A program made the position numbers and the translations under genes. Source: an uncultured Bacteroidota bacterium (GTDB lineage Bacteria > Bacteroidota > Bacteroidia > Bacteroidales > WCHB1-69). Taken from it: 64,000 bases of DNA. This document shows positions 63,051-64,000 of the stretch, piece by piece (position 1 is the stretch's first letter; the number at the start of each line of letters is the position of its first letter). A model generated the notes under the pieces. It did not search any database, was not told where the DNA came from, and saw only the letters and a list, made by a program, of their open reading frames with translations. The DNA lies in contig CADADB010000002.1 in the NCBI GenBank assembly GCA_902786595.1, positions 94,011 through 158,010 on the forward strand, given 5' to 3'.

Positions 63051-63911
63051 ATGAAGAACATTCTCATCACTGGCGCCAACGGGCAGTTAGGCAACTGTCT
63101 GCGCGATTTGGCAAAGGATTTTCAGGACCAATACAACTTTTATTATACGGATGTCGCGGAGTTGGACATCACCGATGCGGAGGCCATAGAGAAATTCGTT
63201 GCGGACAACGGCATTGACATTATCATCAACGCGGCGGCCTACACGGCAGTTGACAAGGCGGAGGATGAGGTGGAGCTGGCTTACTGTCTGAACCGCGACG
63301 CCGTGCGCAACCTTGCTGATGTCGCGCGCAACCACGACTGTCTGCTGGTGCACGTCTCTACCGACTACATTTTTTCCGGTGAGTCTTGCAAACCATACGT
63401 GGAAACCGATCTTCCCGCCCCGCAGTCTGTCTATGGGGCATCGAAATTGGCTGGCGAGCAAGCGATTATGGAGAGTGGCTGCAGGGCGGTCGTCATCCGA
63501 ACCTCGTGGCTATATTCCGAATATGGCAACAATTTTGTGAAGACGATGTTGCGTTTGGGGACAGAACGCGAGTGCGTCAATGTGGTGAGCGACCAGATTG
63601 GCGGTCCGACATACGCAGGCGACCTGGCAAAGGTTATCTTCCGTCTGATAGAGGTCGCGCCAACGGAGGTAAAAGTCGGAATATACCATTTCGCGAACGA
63701 AGGCGTGTGCAGCTGGTACGATTTTGCGAAGGCCATCATGGAGTTTGGCGGGAAAAAGTGCGCTGTGAACCCGATTTTTACCTCCGAATATCCTTCAAAA
63801 GCGCGGCGCCCTTCCTTTTCTGTCTTCAATTTGCGCAAAACCAAAACCACCACCGAAATGGATATACCTTATTGGAGGGATAGTTTAAGATTGATTATCA
63901 ATAAGTTATAA
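63051..63911 (+). CDS. rfbD: dTDP-4-dehydrorhamnose reductase
   Basis: RfbD makes dTDP-L-rhamnose, used for O-antigen or other surface glycans. The 286-residue product is a short-chain reductase with the NADPH motif ITGANGQLGNCLRDLA (residues 5-14), NAAAYTAVDKAEDE, VHVSTDYIFSGESCKPYVETDLPAPQSVYGASKLAGEQAIM (with the catalytic Tyr-x-x-x-Lys in YGASK) and IRTSWLYSEYGNNFVKTMLRLG. The C-terminus reaches the family end (RPSFSVFNLRKTK). No other rfb gene is adjacent in the window. It sits after array O without its own visible promoter box, so it may be read from upstream. Confidence 0.94.
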   Translation: MKNILITGANGQLGNCLRDLAKDFQDQYNFYYTDVAELDITDAEAIEKFVADNGIDIIINAAAYTAVDKAEDEVELAYCLNRDAVRNLADVARNHDCLLVHVSTDYIFSGESCKPYVETDLPAPQSVYGASKLAGEQAIMESGCRAVVIRTSWLYSEYGNNFVKTMLRLGTERECVNVVSDQIGGPTYAGDLAKVIFRLIEVAPTEVKVGIYHFANEGVCSWYDFAKAIMEFGGKKCAVNPIFTSEYPSKARRPSFSVFNLRKTKTTTEMDIPYWRDSLRLIINKL

Positions 63912-63959
63912 TAAAAATAAAAAAAATCACGTTAGTTGATGAAGTATTAAAAAAAAGTG

Positions 63960-63967
63960 TATTTTTG
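63960..63967 (+). promoter_or_regulatory. -7 box TATTTTTG for a gene beyond the right edge
   Basis: TAnnTTTG in an AT-rich stretch after rfbD, with no frame opened within the remaining 33 bp. The gene it serves lies outside the window. Confidence 0.6.
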
Positions 63968-64000
63968 CGCACCTTATTTCCGATAAAAGGAAACGTTCTT

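Overview
The window looks like chromosomal DNA of an anaerobic member of the Bacteroidales. The pointers are the recurrent TAnnTTTG (-7) promoter box upstream of many genes, proteins with type IX secretion (T9SS) C-terminal sorting domains, a PorV/PorQ-type protein, a TonB receptor with a carboxypeptidase-like N-domain, a GSCFA protein, a BtuG-like lipoprotein and phosphate butyryltransferase. There are no rRNA or tRNA genes, no CRISPR array and no intact transposase. No genus can be named from the sequence alone.

Layout. 1-1.2 kb: end of atpB, then atpE and atpF of the F-ATPase. 1.2-8 kb: a secreted C1 peptidase, then two genes each preceded by a cobalamin riboswitch (a BtuG-like beta-propeller lipoprotein and an 802-residue T9SS surface protein), with a YitT protein between them. 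8-16 kb: ahcY with a methyltransferase, ptb, cdaA, and a leftward operon of a DRTGG protein, a RsbW-type ATPase, an [FeFe]-hydrogenase-like Fe-S protein and a metal-transporter-like protein. 16-24.8 kb: pruA, then atpH-atpA-atpG (the missing soluble part of the F-ATPase, inverted and about 17 kb away), pyrE, a second YitT, a glycosyltransferase and a steroid 5-alpha-reductase-like protein. 24.8-44.4 kb: cell-envelope block with a 1340-residue modular T9SS protein, a large TPR protein with an outer-membrane barrel partner, and a three-gene set of TonB receptor, 1573-residue secreted protein and PorV-like protein. 44.4-54 kb: greA, a HIT protein, a P-loop kinase, a UvrD/PcrA helicase, GSCFA, purN, a Cys-rich lipoprotein, pyrI, pyrB and an HdrD/TmcB-like Fe-S protein. 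54-64 kb: two lipoproteins, a zinc-ribbon coiled-coil protein, Nif3, pnp, rpsO, a DsrC-like protein, a NarI/TmcC-like membrane protein, a beta-CASP RNase and rfbD.

Four things are not explained by ordinary annotation. (1) At least 17 intergenic stretches carry tandem arrays of 7-bp units. The unit differs from locus to locus, the period is always seven, arrays often run into stop codons, and the longest ones have two arms of opposite sense that could fold on each other. (2) The two cobalamin-controlled genes share not only the riboswitch but also a degraded copy of the first gene's start, and a 50-nt element after the stop codon. (3) A T9SS protein gene is bracketed by two copies of the last 14 codons of the 5-alpha-reductase gene, differing only at synonymous sites. 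(4) A DsrC-like protein with the CX10C tail lies with a NarI-like membrane protein, 7 kb from an HdrD-like subunit, with no dissimilatory sulfite reductase in view.

Many starts are refined with the promoter box: several longest reading frames begin at TTG or GTG codons within or right after a -7 box, and the next ATG is used instead.
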